Below, one piece after another: positions 1 to 8,204 of a DNA stretch of 64,000 nucleotides. Below the pieces are notes generated by a model. It was not told where the DNA came from. It was given only the letters and a program-made list of their open reading frames with translations, and did no database searches. How positions within the stretch are numbered: position 1 is the stretch's first letter; the number at the start of each line of letters is the position of its first letter. Origin of the DNA: Bacillus salipaludis (GTDB lineage: Bacteria > Bacillota > Bacilli > Bacillales_B > DSM-18226); the NCBI RefSeq assembly GCF_004358205.1, contig NZ_SMYO01000014.1:43329-107328 (forward strand), given 5' to 3'. The translations under genes and the position numbers were made by a program.

Positions 1-311
1 TAAAAGCAAACATGATGATCATTGTCTTAACCTACTTAATGCATACACTCGGTGAATTACTTCTTTCTCCAGTTGGTTTATCACTTGTAAGTAAAATTGC
101 TCCACTTAAACTAGCATCCCTATTAATGGGTGTATGGCTTGCCGGTTCCGGGGTTGCAAACATTCTTGCAGGACAATTAGCGGCACTAACACAGTCACTA
201 GGTTACTTTGAAATTTTCAGTGTAATTGGTCTATTGGCCATCGTACTTGGATTAGTTTTATTAGCCCTTTCTGGAAAACTGCAACGGATGACCGAAGAAA
301 GTTCAAAATAA
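1..311 (+). CDS. POT-family peptide transporter, C-terminal end (partial)
   Basis: The reading frame is open from the first base, so the gene begins outside the window and only about 100 C-terminal residues are seen. They contain hydrophobic helices with the HTLGELLLSPVGLS stretch and a GVWLAGSGVANILAGQLA helix, which are typical of the last transmembrane helices of proton-dependent di/tripeptide permeases (DtpT/POT, major facilitator superfamily). The protein would import small peptides with protons at the cell membrane. A strong terminator follows directly. Family assignment rests on recall of these motifs, since the N-terminal signature is outside the window. Confidence 0.85.
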   Translation, partial: KANMMIIVLTYLMHTLGELLLSPVGLSLVSKIAPLKLASLLMGVWLAGSGVANILAGQLAALTQSLGYFEIFSVIGLLAIVLGLVLLALSGKLQRMTEESSK

Positions 312-317
312 ATCTTT

Positions 318-351
318 AAGAGGAAGAATCGATTGATTCTTCCTCTTTTTT
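318..351 (+). terminator. Rho-independent terminator after the peptide transporter
   Basis: A perfect 12-13 bp stem (AAGAGGAAGAATC paired with GATTCTTCCTCTT) with a 4-base loop is followed by a T run. It begins 7 bases after the transporter stop codon. Confidence 0.9.
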
Positions 352-422
352 ATACATTCACTTCTAATTTAGATTCCTTTTCATATTTTTTAATTAAAGG
401 GACAAGTATGGGGTGAAATAGG

Positions 423-998
423 ATGAAACAAAAAATATTAGCGATGCTTATTGGCAGTTTGCTGTTAAGTTTAGGCGTAAATGGATTTCTAGTTCCCTAT
501 CATCTGCTTGATGGCGGAGTAATTGGAATCGGATTAATCATCCATTATTTTTACGGGTGGCCGACAGGTTTAAGTATGATTATTTTAAGCCTGCCGCTTT
601 ATATCTTGGCTTGGTTTTTTGAACGGCGTTATTTCTTTTACAGCTTACATGGACTAATTATATCTTCCTTTTGTATTGATTTGTTTTCGTTCATGGACGG
701 GAAAATTAATATAGGAATTTTACCAAGTACTATTATTGGCGGAATTCTCGTTGGAATTGGTATTGGACTCATGCTTCGCTATGAAACAAGTACAGGTGGA
801 ACAGATCTTCTCGCCCAGCTTCTAACAAAATTTACTTCTATAAATATAGGAATCATTATTTTCTTAATCGATGGTCTAGTGATTACAAGCGGTATCCAAG
901 TGGTTGGCCTCGAAAAATTCTTTTATTCGCTAGTAACAATAATATTTGTCGGTCTCATGACCACCGTAACTGTTACAAGCAGACCCCAAACGTTTTAA
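423..998 (+). CDS. YitT-family (DUF161-like) membrane protein, short form
   Basis: 191 residues with five or six hydrophobic helices. The N-terminal helix and the PYHLLDGGVIGIGLI and YETSTGGTDLLAQLL segments resemble the YitT/DUF161 membrane domain. Most YitT proteins are about 280 residues and end in a cytosolic DUF2179 domain. Here the protein stops after the last membrane segment (TVTSRPQTF), so it is a membrane-only short form or a truncated gene. The ATG at 423 is in frame with the whole hydrophobic N-terminus. Function is unknown in the family. It lies alone between a terminator and an AT-rich promoter region. Confidence 0.75.
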   Translation: MKQKILAMLIGSLLLSLGVNGFLVPYHLLDGGVIGIGLIIHYFYGWPTGLSMIILSLPLYILAWFFERRYFFYSLHGLIISSFCIDLFSFMDGKINIGILPSTIIGGILVGIGIGLMLRYETSTGGTDLLAQLLTKFTSINIGIIIFLIDGLVITSGIQVVGLEKFFYSLVTIIFVGLMTTVTVTSRPQTF

Positions 999-1062
999 CA
1001 TAAACTTAACAAAACTATCTAGAAAATTATTAAATAAATAGTTTTATTTTCCATTTTATTAT

Positions 1063-1110
1063 GATAATATTCTTATGGTTGTATAGGAAAAAATAACCAT
1101 AAGAGGAGAG
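1063..1110 (+). promoter_or_regulatory. Inverted repeat over the RND pump leader
   Basis: A perfect 9-bp inverted repeat, CTTATGGTT (1072-1080) and AACCATAAG (1095-1103), lies between a possible -10 (GATAAT, 1063-1068) and the ribosome site (AAGAGGAGAG, 1101-1110) of the RND gene. The right arm overlaps the first bases of the ribosome site. It could be a repressor operator near +1 or an mRNA hairpin that limits translation. Seen in sequence; role inferred. Confidence 0.5.
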
Positions 1111-1120
1111 AAAATGAAAT

Positions 1121-4100
1121 ATGTCTTGGTTTACAAAATGGTCCTTTCGGAACAAAGCCGCGATGTGGATTATGTCGATTCTAATTCTAATCATGGGTGT
1201 TGCAAGTTATTTCACCTTACCAATGGAATTCTTACCCTCTGCAGACAATCCACAAATATCGATTATTGTTATGGGGCAGGGCACTGATTCAAAAACAATG
1301 GAGGATCAGGTGACAACCCCAATTGAAGAGTCGATTTCTGGTGTAAAAGGGAAAAAGAATATCTTCTCAACAACAGGTGATGGTTACGCTAAAGTTGATA
1401 TTAATTATGATTCTAAAACCGACATGAAAGATGCAAAACAAGAAGTGCAGGAGGTATTGTCAAATGTTCATCTACCTGAAAATGTTTCAAAGCCCACTGT
1501 TGTTCAATTAAATACCTCCATGATTCCCATCGCAGACGTAGCTGTAACCTTTAAAGAAGGATTGACCCCGGGAAATTTAAAATTTGCCGACAAAAAAATC
1601 GTTCCACTTTTTAAAGATATTAAAGGCGTGGCATCCATTCAAACCTATGGGATGGCCAGCTCCTATGTTTCTGTAAAAGTAAACAACTCATTATTATCAG
1701 AGAAAAAAGTAACAATTCAATCCGTGATGGGTGTTCTCCAAGGACAAAATAGCGCAATTGCAATTGGTGAAAAAACAATTGAAGGTAAAGCAAGTAATAT
1801 TAAAGTAATTGGAAACATCGACCATTTATCTTCTTTAGAAAACCTTACCGTTGCGCCAGGTGTTCATTTAAAGGATATAGCTTCTATTAACGTTACAAAA
1901 CCACAAGATACGATGACCCGAATCAACGGAGCGGACGGATTATTGCTAATTGTAACAAAGGATAGTCAATCAAATGCTGTAGCCATAAGTAAAGACTTAA
2001 GAGATGTTACGAAAAAAATAAACAAAAAATATAATCAACTAGAAACATCTGTGATTGTAGCGACCGCGGATATGGTGAAAACATCCGTAACGTCGATGAT
2101 GAAGGAAGTCCTGCTGGGGGCCCTATTTGCAACGATTGTGATTATGCTCTTCTTAAGAAATATCCGATCTACATTTATAACAATCGTCTCGATTCCATTG
2201 TCATTAGCCTTTACATTATTCTTGTTATCCCGCTCCGGTGTTACTTTAAATATTTTAACCTTGGGCGGTGTTGCGGTAGCAGTAGGTCGTTTAGTAGATG
2301 ATAGTATAGTAGTAATTGAAAATATCTTCAGGAAAATGCAAAACGAAAAATTCACCGTTCAATTAGTAATGGATGCAGCGAAAGAGGTATCTTCAGCTAT
2401 TACGGCCTCTACCTTAACAACAGTTGCTGTGTTTTTGCCTATCGGATTAGTTAATGGCGGATTACAAGACTTTTTAATGCCATTCGCTCTAACGATTACC
2501 TACTCATTGCTTGCTTCATTAATCGTCGCCCTAACCGTTGTACCTTTAATGAGTGCAGGGCTTTTAAAAAATGCAAAGCTTCCTGAACATAAACCGTCAA
2601 AAAAATTTATCGGATTGGTCACTTGGTCGCTTAACCATAAATGGATCATCCTCTCACTTTCCTTTTTGTTATTCGTGGGTTCCATTGGAGTCTATTCCGT
2701 TATGCCAAAAGGTGCTGTAGACAACTCTTCTGCTGATTTTGTCCAGACTGTACTTAATTATCCAAATGATACACCAATAGGAGAAGTGAAAAATGGAACG
2801 TTAAAGCTTGAAAAATTTATTCTTGCCCAGAAGGAAGTTAAAGATGAATTTACAATGTTTGGAAACAATGAGGATGCAGCAAAGTTTGGGGCAATCGACT
2901 CTCCTACGAAAGCAAACATTAATATTGTATTAAAGGATAAGGACAATACAGATCAATTAATCAAAAAAATAGAAGCTCAAAAAAATCAATTTCCAAATGC
3001 AACGCTTACCGTTGCTGCATCGTCCTTAATGGGTGGCGGAAACCCGCAAATTACAATTGATGTCGTCGGAGACCAGCTAACCAAGCTTGAGTCCGTTTCA
3101 ACCTTAATTAAAGAAAAAATAAAAGAAATTGACGGAATTGAGAAATTGGCGACCAATGAAGATGCAAAGAAGACCGTTTACTCGCTTGAAGTGAATCCTG
3201 AAAAAGGAAATCCGGCTCAAGTGGCCCAGCAGCTGTCTGTAATGCTAAATCGAACACCGCTAGGTTCCATGGATTTAAATGACCAAGAAACCGCAGTATT
3301 TCTTAATCCTGTTTTAGATCCGAAATCACCTAAGGATTTGAAAGAAATTCCTATAATGACTACATCCGGTCCCGCCCCCGTTTCGTCGGTAGCAAAATTA
3401 ATAAAAGAGGAAAAAACAACAAACCAGTTCCATAAAGACGGCGACCCTTATATTCAAGTTACCGCCACTGTTGACCCGAAGAAACTTTCGAAGGTTTCTA
3501 CTGAAATCGCTAAAATTATTAACGGAGATAAAAAGGATCATAAGGGGATTAAGCTGCCTTCAGGTGTTGAAGTCTTTATCGGGGGAGCAAGCGCACAACA
3601 GGCGGATGATTTCACTGATTTATTTATGACAATGGGAGCTTCAATTGGAATCGTCTTTTTAATTATGGTCATTACCTTTAAAACGATTCGAGCTCCGATT
3701 TCAATATTATTTTCATTACCACTTGCGGCTGTGGGGGCTGTGCTTGCATTACTCATCAGCAGAATTACGGTTGATATTACCTCCCTGCTCGGTGCCTTGA
3801 TGTTAATTGGAATTGTAGTCACAAATGCGATTGTACTTCTAGATCGAATCAAACAAAACGAACAAAAGATGATTATTCGCGATGCGATTGTCGAAGCTGC
3901 TTCTATTCGAATGAGACCGATTTTGATGACTGCCGTTGCGACAATCTCAGCCATGCTTCCGCTATTGTTTAAAAAGGCGGAAACAGGGAATCTTGTTTCC
4001 CAAAGTCTTGCGATCGTCGTGATTGGCGGGCTTGCTGTTGCAACGCTTTTAACTCTTGTGGTCATTCCGGTGATTTACGAATTATTCCACTTTAAAAAAG

Positions 4101-4150
4101 CAAAAAAACAACGAAATCGTCAAAAACAATCTGGCGAAATTTCCGTTTAG
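1121..4150 (+). CDS. RND-family efflux transporter (SwrC/AcrB-type)
   Basis: 1009 residues with the two-fold RND plan: a TM helix at residues 12-32, a large extracytoplasmic loop, six TM helices at about 330-530, a second large loop, and a C-terminal TM block. The TM4 motif GRLVDDSIVVIENI near residue 390 holds the paired Asp residues for proton relay. No periplasmic adaptor or outer-membrane partner gene is adjacent, as expected in a Gram-positive. The closest named relative I recall is Bacillus subtilis SwrC (YerP), which exports surfactin. Substrate here is unknown. Start at 1121 follows AAGAGGAGAG. The ATG 7 bases earlier is out of frame. A terminator follows. Confidence 0.9.
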   Translation: MSWFTKWSFRNKAAMWIMSILILIMGVASYFTLPMEFLPSADNPQISIIVMGQGTDSKTMEDQVTTPIEESISGVKGKKNIFSTTGDGYAKVDINYDSKTDMKDAKQEVQEVLSNVHLPENVSKPTVVQLNTSMIPIADVAVTFKEGLTPGNLKFADKKIVPLFKDIKGVASIQTYGMASSYVSVKVNNSLLSEKKVTIQSVMGVLQGQNSAIAIGEKTIEGKASNIKVIGNIDHLSSLENLTVAPGVHLKDIASINVTKPQDTMTRINGADGLLLIVTKDSQSNAVAISKDLRDVTKKINKKYNQLETSVIVATADMVKTSVTSMMKEVLLGALFATIVIMLFLRNIRSTFITIVSIPLSLAFTLFLLSRSGVTLNILTLGGVAVAVGRLVDDSIVVIENIFRKMQNEKFTVQLVMDAAKEVSSAITASTLTTVAVFLPIGLVNGGLQDFLMPFALTITYSLLASLIVALTVVPLMSAGLLKNAKLPEHKPSKKFIGLVTWSLNHKWIILSLSFLLFVGSIGVYSVMPKGAVDNSSADFVQTVLNYPNDTPIGEVKNGTLKLEKFILAQKEVKDEFTMFGNNEDAAKFGAIDSPTKANINIVLKDKDNTDQLIKKIEAQKNQFPNATLTVAASSLMGGGNPQITIDVVGDQLTKLESVSTLIKEKIKEIDGIEKLATNEDAKKTVYSLEVNPEKGNPAQVAQQLSVMLNRTPLGSMDLNDQETAVFLNPVLDPKSPKDLKEIPIMTTSGPAPVSSVAKLIKEEKTTNQFHKDGDPYIQVTATVDPKKLSKVSTEIAKIINGDKKDHKGIKLPSGVEVFIGGASAQQADDFTDLFMTMGASIGIVFLIMVITFKTIRAPISILFSLPLAAVGAVLALLISRITVDITSLLGALMLIGIVVTNAIVLLDRIKQNEQKMIIRDAIVEAASIRMRPILMTAVATISAMLPLLFKKAETGNLVSQSLAIVVIGGLAVATLLTLVVIPVIYELFHFKKAKKQRNRQKQSGEISV

Positions 4151-4158
4151 TGAAAGTA

Positions 4159-4191
4159 AAAAGAAAGGCTGGTACTCCAGCCTTTCTTTTA
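4159..4191 (+). terminator. Terminator after the RND gene
   Basis: AAAGAAAGGCTGG pairs with CCAGCCTTTCTTT around a 4-base loop and ends in T residues. A-rich bases on the other side could let it also stop transcription from the minus-strand remnant that ends at 4189. Confidence 0.9.
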
Positions 4192-4702
4192 TTTGCGAAG
4201 ATCGGTTGAAAGATATGTGTTTTTCAAAATATCATACGATTTTTTTAGGCGTTCATAATAGGCAGGCTGGTCCCATTCTTTCCAGGAATATATTTTTGCA
4301 TTCGCCTGCTGAAGCTGGCCATTCACCATTTCCGGAAATGTTTGTGAAACAGTATCATTTTCCAACATTACAATTGATGTCCTAATCCCATTCAACTTCA
4401 CACTGCCAGTTAATCCACTTTTCCAAATATCCCCTATCGCCGCTTTAAGACTTGGGTCCTTAATATTCAACAGCTGCCAAGGAGTTCGACCTTCTAAGAC
4501 CAATTTATCCTTACTGATACTAAGAATTAAAATCTTGACTTAATGGATTGGCATTACCAAACTTTAACACTCCCGTTTCATAATCCTGAAAGGGAATCTT
4601 TTTCTTTGTTATGACCCCTTCTACTTTCAATATGCTAAATAGCTCAAGATGTTGAAGCCAGAAGCGTATGCTAGTCATAAGGATAATGGATATTCCATCC
4701 AA
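4189..4702 (-). pseudogene. Frameshifted C-terminal fragment of an unrecognised protein
   Basis: Two overlapping minus-strand frames read like one broken protein. The upstream frame (4702 to 4520) ends in GNANPLSQDFNS-stop. The downstream frame (readable from about 4536 to 4189) continues with KDKLVLEGRTPWQLLNIKDP and ends YLSTDLRK. The first has no proper N-terminus and starts inside the end of the glycosyltransferase. I do not recognise the family. Position suggests the C-terminal part of the gene that once followed the glycosyltransferase, fused to it by a deletion and then hit by a frameshift. Confidence 0.5.
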
Positions 4703-5661
4703 TTCGTCTCACCCTTAACAAAGTTAAAGGTGAGTTTACGATGTGTCCAAAGGCTCTCGAATAATCCCCGGTGCCAGCGCCTTCTTTGCCTTCGAAGAAT
4801 CGAAATGCTTTCAGGGACCTCCGTCCAGCATACAGGGTCAGGCACATACACAATCTTTTTCTTTAATCCTCTTTCCTTTACCATTCGATGAATACGGACT
4901 ACTAATTCCATATCCTCACCAACGGTATCGGTTTTATATCCCCCTGCTTCGATCACCCAGTGTTTAGAAAAAACACCAAACGCTCCCGATATAATGAGGA
5001 GAAGATTATGTCTGCTCAGGCCAATCCGCCCCATCAAAAAGGCCCGTAAATATTCAATAATTTGCATGACAACTAAAGGTTTTTCTGATAAGCCAATTTT
5101 TATAATATGGCCATTTCGGATTTTACATCCGTTAGCAATTCGGACACTTCCGCCTGAAGCAATCACCTCTTCATTTGAATCAATAATCGGCTTCATCACT
5201 TTTAAAAATGCATCCGGCTCGAGGGCAGAGTCACCATCGAGCGAGCAAAAATAGGGATAATGAGAAAAATTAGGACCTACATTCAGAGCATCCGCTTTTC
5301 CTCCATTCTCTTTGTGAATAAGGAAAAGGTTGGAAATAATGGAGGATTGATAGATGGTTTTTATCCGCTTCGTTTCTACCTGTTTTCGGATTACTTTCTT
5401 TATTTCCTTCATATCATAATGCTCAATCATTTTTTGCAGCGTCATATCTGTTGAACCATCATTTACGACAATGATTTCTAACGAAGGATAATTAATACTT
5501 AACAAAGAACGAACGCTTTGGACAATTCCCACCTCCTCATTATAGGCGGGAACAATAATCGATACCGGTTTTGAATAGATTTCATCCATATAGTCGTCAT
5601 AGGCTTGATCTCGGTCAAGTTGATATTCTTTTCTAGCGTATAACAATACTACGGTATTCAA
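4675..5661 (-). pseudogene. Family 2 glycosyltransferase, both ends lost
   Basis: 328 residues with a clear GT2 core of the processive polysaccharide-synthase type: VSIIVPAYNEE, VVNDGSTD, ENGGKADALN, SLDGDSALEPDA, the acceptor-site TDTVGEDMEL and the RRQRRRWHRGL box. Normal members have an N-terminal TM helix and two or three C-terminal TM helices. Here the frame opens at the end of a would-be TM helix (MNTVVLLYARKEY) and stops at YPLSL shortly after the QxxRW-type box, so the membrane parts are missing. The 5' end overlaps the preceding gene by 29 bases with no fitting ribosome site. Probably inactive. It once likely made an exopolysaccharide at the membrane. Confidence 0.75.
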
Positions 5662-6205
5662 ACTCTGATAAAGTCGAAAAGTCTTTTGTTAATAATCCAA
5701 GAATATCTTCGAATTGAAAAGATGCTAGAATTCTTAAAATATGTACTGTTTCCTCATAGGAAAGTCCCCTCTTCTTTACCATCTTATAAACATCCTCTAA
5801 AAGGGGCTTAATATGGAAATTCTCAATATGATACAATACATTCATCCGACGGCTCCACCTTTTACTTTTGAGCCGTTTTCGATAATAATTTTTTAGATAA
5901 AGAGAGGCTAATGCTGATAGGGCTTTTTTCTCCTGTTCCCCTTCTAAAACATTTGCATATCTGCTAAGCATCTCCTCAATCGCTTTTAGCTGATGGTTGT
6001 TCTGCGGATTTAATTCCCTTGAATAACCACCATCGGTCAGCAGCTTAAAGATAACGGAATTATATCTTTGTTTATAGGTTTCAATGGTTCTCCTTTTTCT
6101 TATATCAAATGCTTTTCGTATAATAAGGTACGTTAATAAAATCACCAATAAACTACTAAAAGTCAGAGTGAGAATTGCCAGGTAAAAAAACTCAGTATGC
6201 AGCAT
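5633..6205 (-). CDS. HEAT-like membrane-anchored protein, probably C-terminally truncated
   Basis: 190 residues: one N-terminal TM helix (residues 7-29), a basic stretch (RKAFDIRKRRT) and then an all-helical region with paired helices (LKAIEEMLSRYANVL, ALSALASLYLKNYY, EETVHILRILASFQ) that resembles HEAT-type repeats. It follows the response regulator by 1 base and overlaps the glycosyltransferase by 29 bases in another frame. I recall longer HEAT-repeat proteins next to such glycosyltransferases. The abrupt end and the overlap suggest a deletion joined this gene to the next. Role unknown; possibly a scaffold or regulator for the synthase. Confidence 0.55.
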   Translation of the reverse strand: MLHTEFFYLAILTLTFSSLLVILLTYLIIRKAFDIRKRRTIETYKQRYNSVIFKLLTDGGYSRELNPQNNHQLKAIEEMLSRYANVLEGEQEKKALSALASLYLKNYYRKRLKSKRWSRRMNVLYHIENFHIKPLLEDVYKMVKKRGLSYEETVHILRILASFQFEDILGLLTKDFSTLSEFEYRSIVIR

Positions 6206-6206
6206 T

Positions 6207-6467
6207 TCAAATCATCCCTATTAACAGCCTGCGTATTCTTTCTTTTAATTCTTGAATACCAAACGGTTTTGTAACATAGTCATCTGCACCAAGTAATAAA
6301 GCACGCTGAACATAAGACTCACTTTTTCGTCCCGAAAGCATGAAAACAGAAATATTTGACCCATTAGTCATCTTTTTTACAATCTCTATTGTTTTTAATA
6401 TCTTTAGTAACAGGGCTCGAATGATTTCATCGTCATCAATAATAGAAACGAACTCTCTATTTTTCAT
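6207..6467 (-). pseudogene. Response-regulator receiver domain with central deletion
   Basis: The frame has the acidic start of a receiver domain (SIIDDDEIIRALLLKIL) and its end (ISVFMLSGRKSESYVQRALLLGADDYVTKPFG, with the conserved Thr/Ser-like and Lys positions). The middle, which should carry beta-3 with the phospho-accepting Asp and the DxxMP loop, is absent. The two halves are joined in frame over a stretch (KTIEIVKKMTNGSN) too short to hold it. About 30-40 residues are missing compared with a normal 120-residue receiver. ATG at 6467 is the likely start. An ATG at 6488 inside the upstream gene is also in frame. It cannot be phosphorylated in the usual way, so it is probably a pseudogene. 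Confidence 0.65.
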
Positions 6468-6468
6468 T

Positions 6469-6984
6469 TTATGATTTGTACATCTCATTTTCTAAAATAA
6501 TCACTTTTTCAGCAAATGAGGTTTTGCCAATTTCTTTCGTATTCTCAACAAGCCGAAAAATATTGTCGCAACATTTCTTCGCCCCTTTAATCAAAAGAGG
6601 TACACCTATAGCGTCAATCTTTATCCCTCTTGAAAAAAACCCACCCATGGACATTACGAATGGAACGGTTGGAGATGTATTAGAGAATATGATCTTTTCC
6701 TCAAAAGCAAACTTTGATTGTAGTAATAGGCTTAATTCCTTTAAGGCTGGGACAACTAATTTATTTCTCTTCCTTCCTATTGTATAAACTGAATTCCCGT
6801 CTTCATCAATTCCATGAAAAATGATTTTTCCAAAATCGGCATGAGTTAATTTATTAAAATATTGTACATTTAGAATTTCTTCCGTCGTTAATTTCCTCTC
6901 AGATTGAGGTAATTGTTTTAAATGATAGGCCGCTGCCAATGAGGTTGTATGTGTTCCGCCGTAATCATTATAGATATAAATCAT
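6469..6984 (-). CDS. DUF3189-family protein
   Basis: 171 residues from ATG 6984, beginning MIYIYNDYGGTHTTSLAAAYHL, a start I associate with the DUF3189 family of Firmicutes. AAAGGG at 6995-7000 is the ribosome site. GTG 6993 and ATG 6990 are too close to it. The glycine-rich N-terminus could bind a phosphate or nucleotide, but the function is unknown. It is the first gene of the minus-strand run toward the receiver domain and the glycosyltransferase and overlaps the ATG 6488 alternative start. The only gene in this locus that looks full length. Confidence 0.7.
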   Translation of the reverse strand: MIYIYNDYGGTHTTSLAAAYHLKQLPQSERKLTTEEILNVQYFNKLTHADFGKIIFHGIDEDGNSVYTIGRKRNKLVVPALKELSLLLQSKFAFEEKIIFSNTSPTVPFVMSMGGFFSRGIKIDAIGVPLLIKGAKKCCDNIFRLVENTKEIGKTSFAEKVIILENEMYKS

Positions 6985-7049
6985 GGCCATCACCCTTTTT
7001 CCTGTTGTGTATGTATATTATGGACATTTTTTCATTTGATTATTTTTAA

Positions 7050-7288
7050 AAAAAGGCTCTTAAATTGGTGGTTGAATTTCCGCTCCAGGCACAAGCGGTT
7101 CGTGGGCGTTCCGGGGAGCCTCCCCGTCACTTCGCTCCTGCGGGGTCTCCCCTGCCCCGTACTCCCACAGGACACTGAATTGCTTCCTTGATTCAGCCCA
7201 CGCACGAAGAAAATGCGTTAGCATTTTCGAGGAGTCTTCGTGCCTTCCGCTCCAATCAACATTGCTCAATAGTTAACATTGCCCTTTA
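7050..7288 (-). repeat. MITE-like GC-rich element, copy 1 (long form, reversed)
   Basis: Fills the 6985-7350 gap. Read on the minus strand it matches copies 2 and 3: it has the GGAGCGGAA boxes at both sides of the core, the AATGCTA-CGCATTTTCTTCGTGCG insert shared with copy 2, a GC-rich hairpin centre, and degenerate outer ends (TTAAAGGGCAATGTTAAC and AATTTAAGAGCC). The most diverged of the three copies. A short open frame across it is not a gene. Confidence 0.8.
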
Positions 7289-7291
7289 ACA

Positions 7292-7334
7292 TAAAAAAGA
7301 GGTACTCCATATTAGCGTGGAGATACCTCTTGGG
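7292..7334 (-). terminator. Terminator after deoC
   Basis: On the minus strand AAGAGGTATCTCCA pairs with TGGAGTACCTCTT around an 8-9 base loop, followed by TTTT. It begins about 20 bases after the deoC stop. Confidence 0.85.
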
Positions 7335-7350
7335 ACCTAAATTTCATTTT

Positions 7351-8025
7351 TTAATAATTACTTAAAGATAGTTCACCTTTGCTGATTGCAACTCCTGAGC
7401 TCGCACCAATCCGGGTAGCTCCTGCTTCTACCATTGCAAGGGCATCTTCACGGCTCCTGACACCACCCGATGCCTTAACACCTATTTCCGGTCCAACGGT
7501 TTCACGCATAAGCTGGATATCTTCAACAGTCGCTCCGCCAGTTGAAAAACCCGTTGAGGTTTTTACATAATCAGCACCGGCTTTAACCGCAAGCTCACAA
7601 GCCCTTACTTTTTCTTCATTTGTAAGCAGGCAGGTTTCAATAATCACTTTCGTTAATGCGTTTCCTTTTGCTGCTTCCACCACTGCCCTAATATCTCGTT
7701 CCACTAATTCGTCATCACGGTCTTTTAGTGCTGCGATGTTAATAACCATATCAACTTCATCCGCGCCATTTTCAATTGCGTTTTTTGTTTCAAATGCTTT
7801 GGTTTCCGGTGTTGAGGCACCGAGCGGAAAGCCAATTACCGTGCAAACTTTAACCTCAGGAGTATCTGCAAGCATTTGTGCTGCCGTACGAACCCATGTC
7901 GGATTTACACAAACGGATGCAAAAGAATACTCTATTGCCTCTTCCACCAGTTTTATAATATCCGCTTTTTTTGCATCTGCTTTTAATAATGTATGATCAA
8001 TCATTTTTACAATATTTTGAGTCAT
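7351..8025 (-). CDS. deoC: Deoxyribose-phosphate aldolase
   Basis: 224 residues, the usual length of the Bacillus enzyme. It cleaves 2-deoxyribose 5-phosphate into glyceraldehyde 3-phosphate and acetaldehyde in cytosolic deoxynucleoside breakdown. The class I aldolase TIM barrel is clear: IDHTLL start, [31 protein letters not shown], the Schiff-base Lys in [11 protein letters not shown], and [10 protein letters not shown] ribosome site (GAAGGTAAC) precedes the ATG. It is a single gene here without the usual deoR, nupC or pdp partners. The acetaldehyde it makes could be used by the acetaldehyde dehydrogenase further along, but the genes are not linked. Confidence 0.97.
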   Translation of the reverse strand: MTQNIVKMIDHTLLKADAKKADIIKLVEEAIEYSFASVCVNPTWVRTAAQMLADTPEVKVCTVIGFPLGASTPETKAFETKNAIENGADEVDMVINIAALKDRDDELVERDIRAVVEAAKGNALTKVIIETCLLTNEEKVRACELAVKAGADYVKTSTGFSTGGATVEDIQLMRETVGPEIGVKASGGVRSREDALAMVEAGATRIGASSGVAISKGELSLSNY

Positions 8026-8067
8026 TGTTACCTTCCCCCTTATTTAAATAAATGCAAATTAATATTC

Positions 8068-8137
8068 TTTGTTCACTCTGTAACTATAGCAGATAAATGA
8101 ACATTTGTAAAAACTAAAATGAACATTATTTTATACA
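8068..8137 (-). promoter_or_regulatory. Possible operator region upstream of deoC
   Basis: An inverted pair TTGTTCA (about 8068) and TGAACATTTG (about 8098) and a further direct copy TGAACATT (about 8121) lie between deoC and the divergent MMPL gene. They could be a repressor site for either gene. Weak evidence; not a match to a motif I can name. Confidence 0.25.
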
Positions 8138-8204
8138 ATTACATTTCTTGTCTCTTTTAACAGTTCATTTTTGGGGAAAAGTAAATCAAAGGGGGCAAAT
8201 GATT

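Noticed and set aside
3538..4065. 175-residue open frame antisense to the RND gene
   Set aside because: Full overlap with a clear transporter domain, low-complexity Ile/Ala/Thr composition and no ribosome site.
7050..7288. Insertion sequence
   Set aside because: No transposase frame or IS-type ends with a gene between them. The element is only about 190-245 bases.
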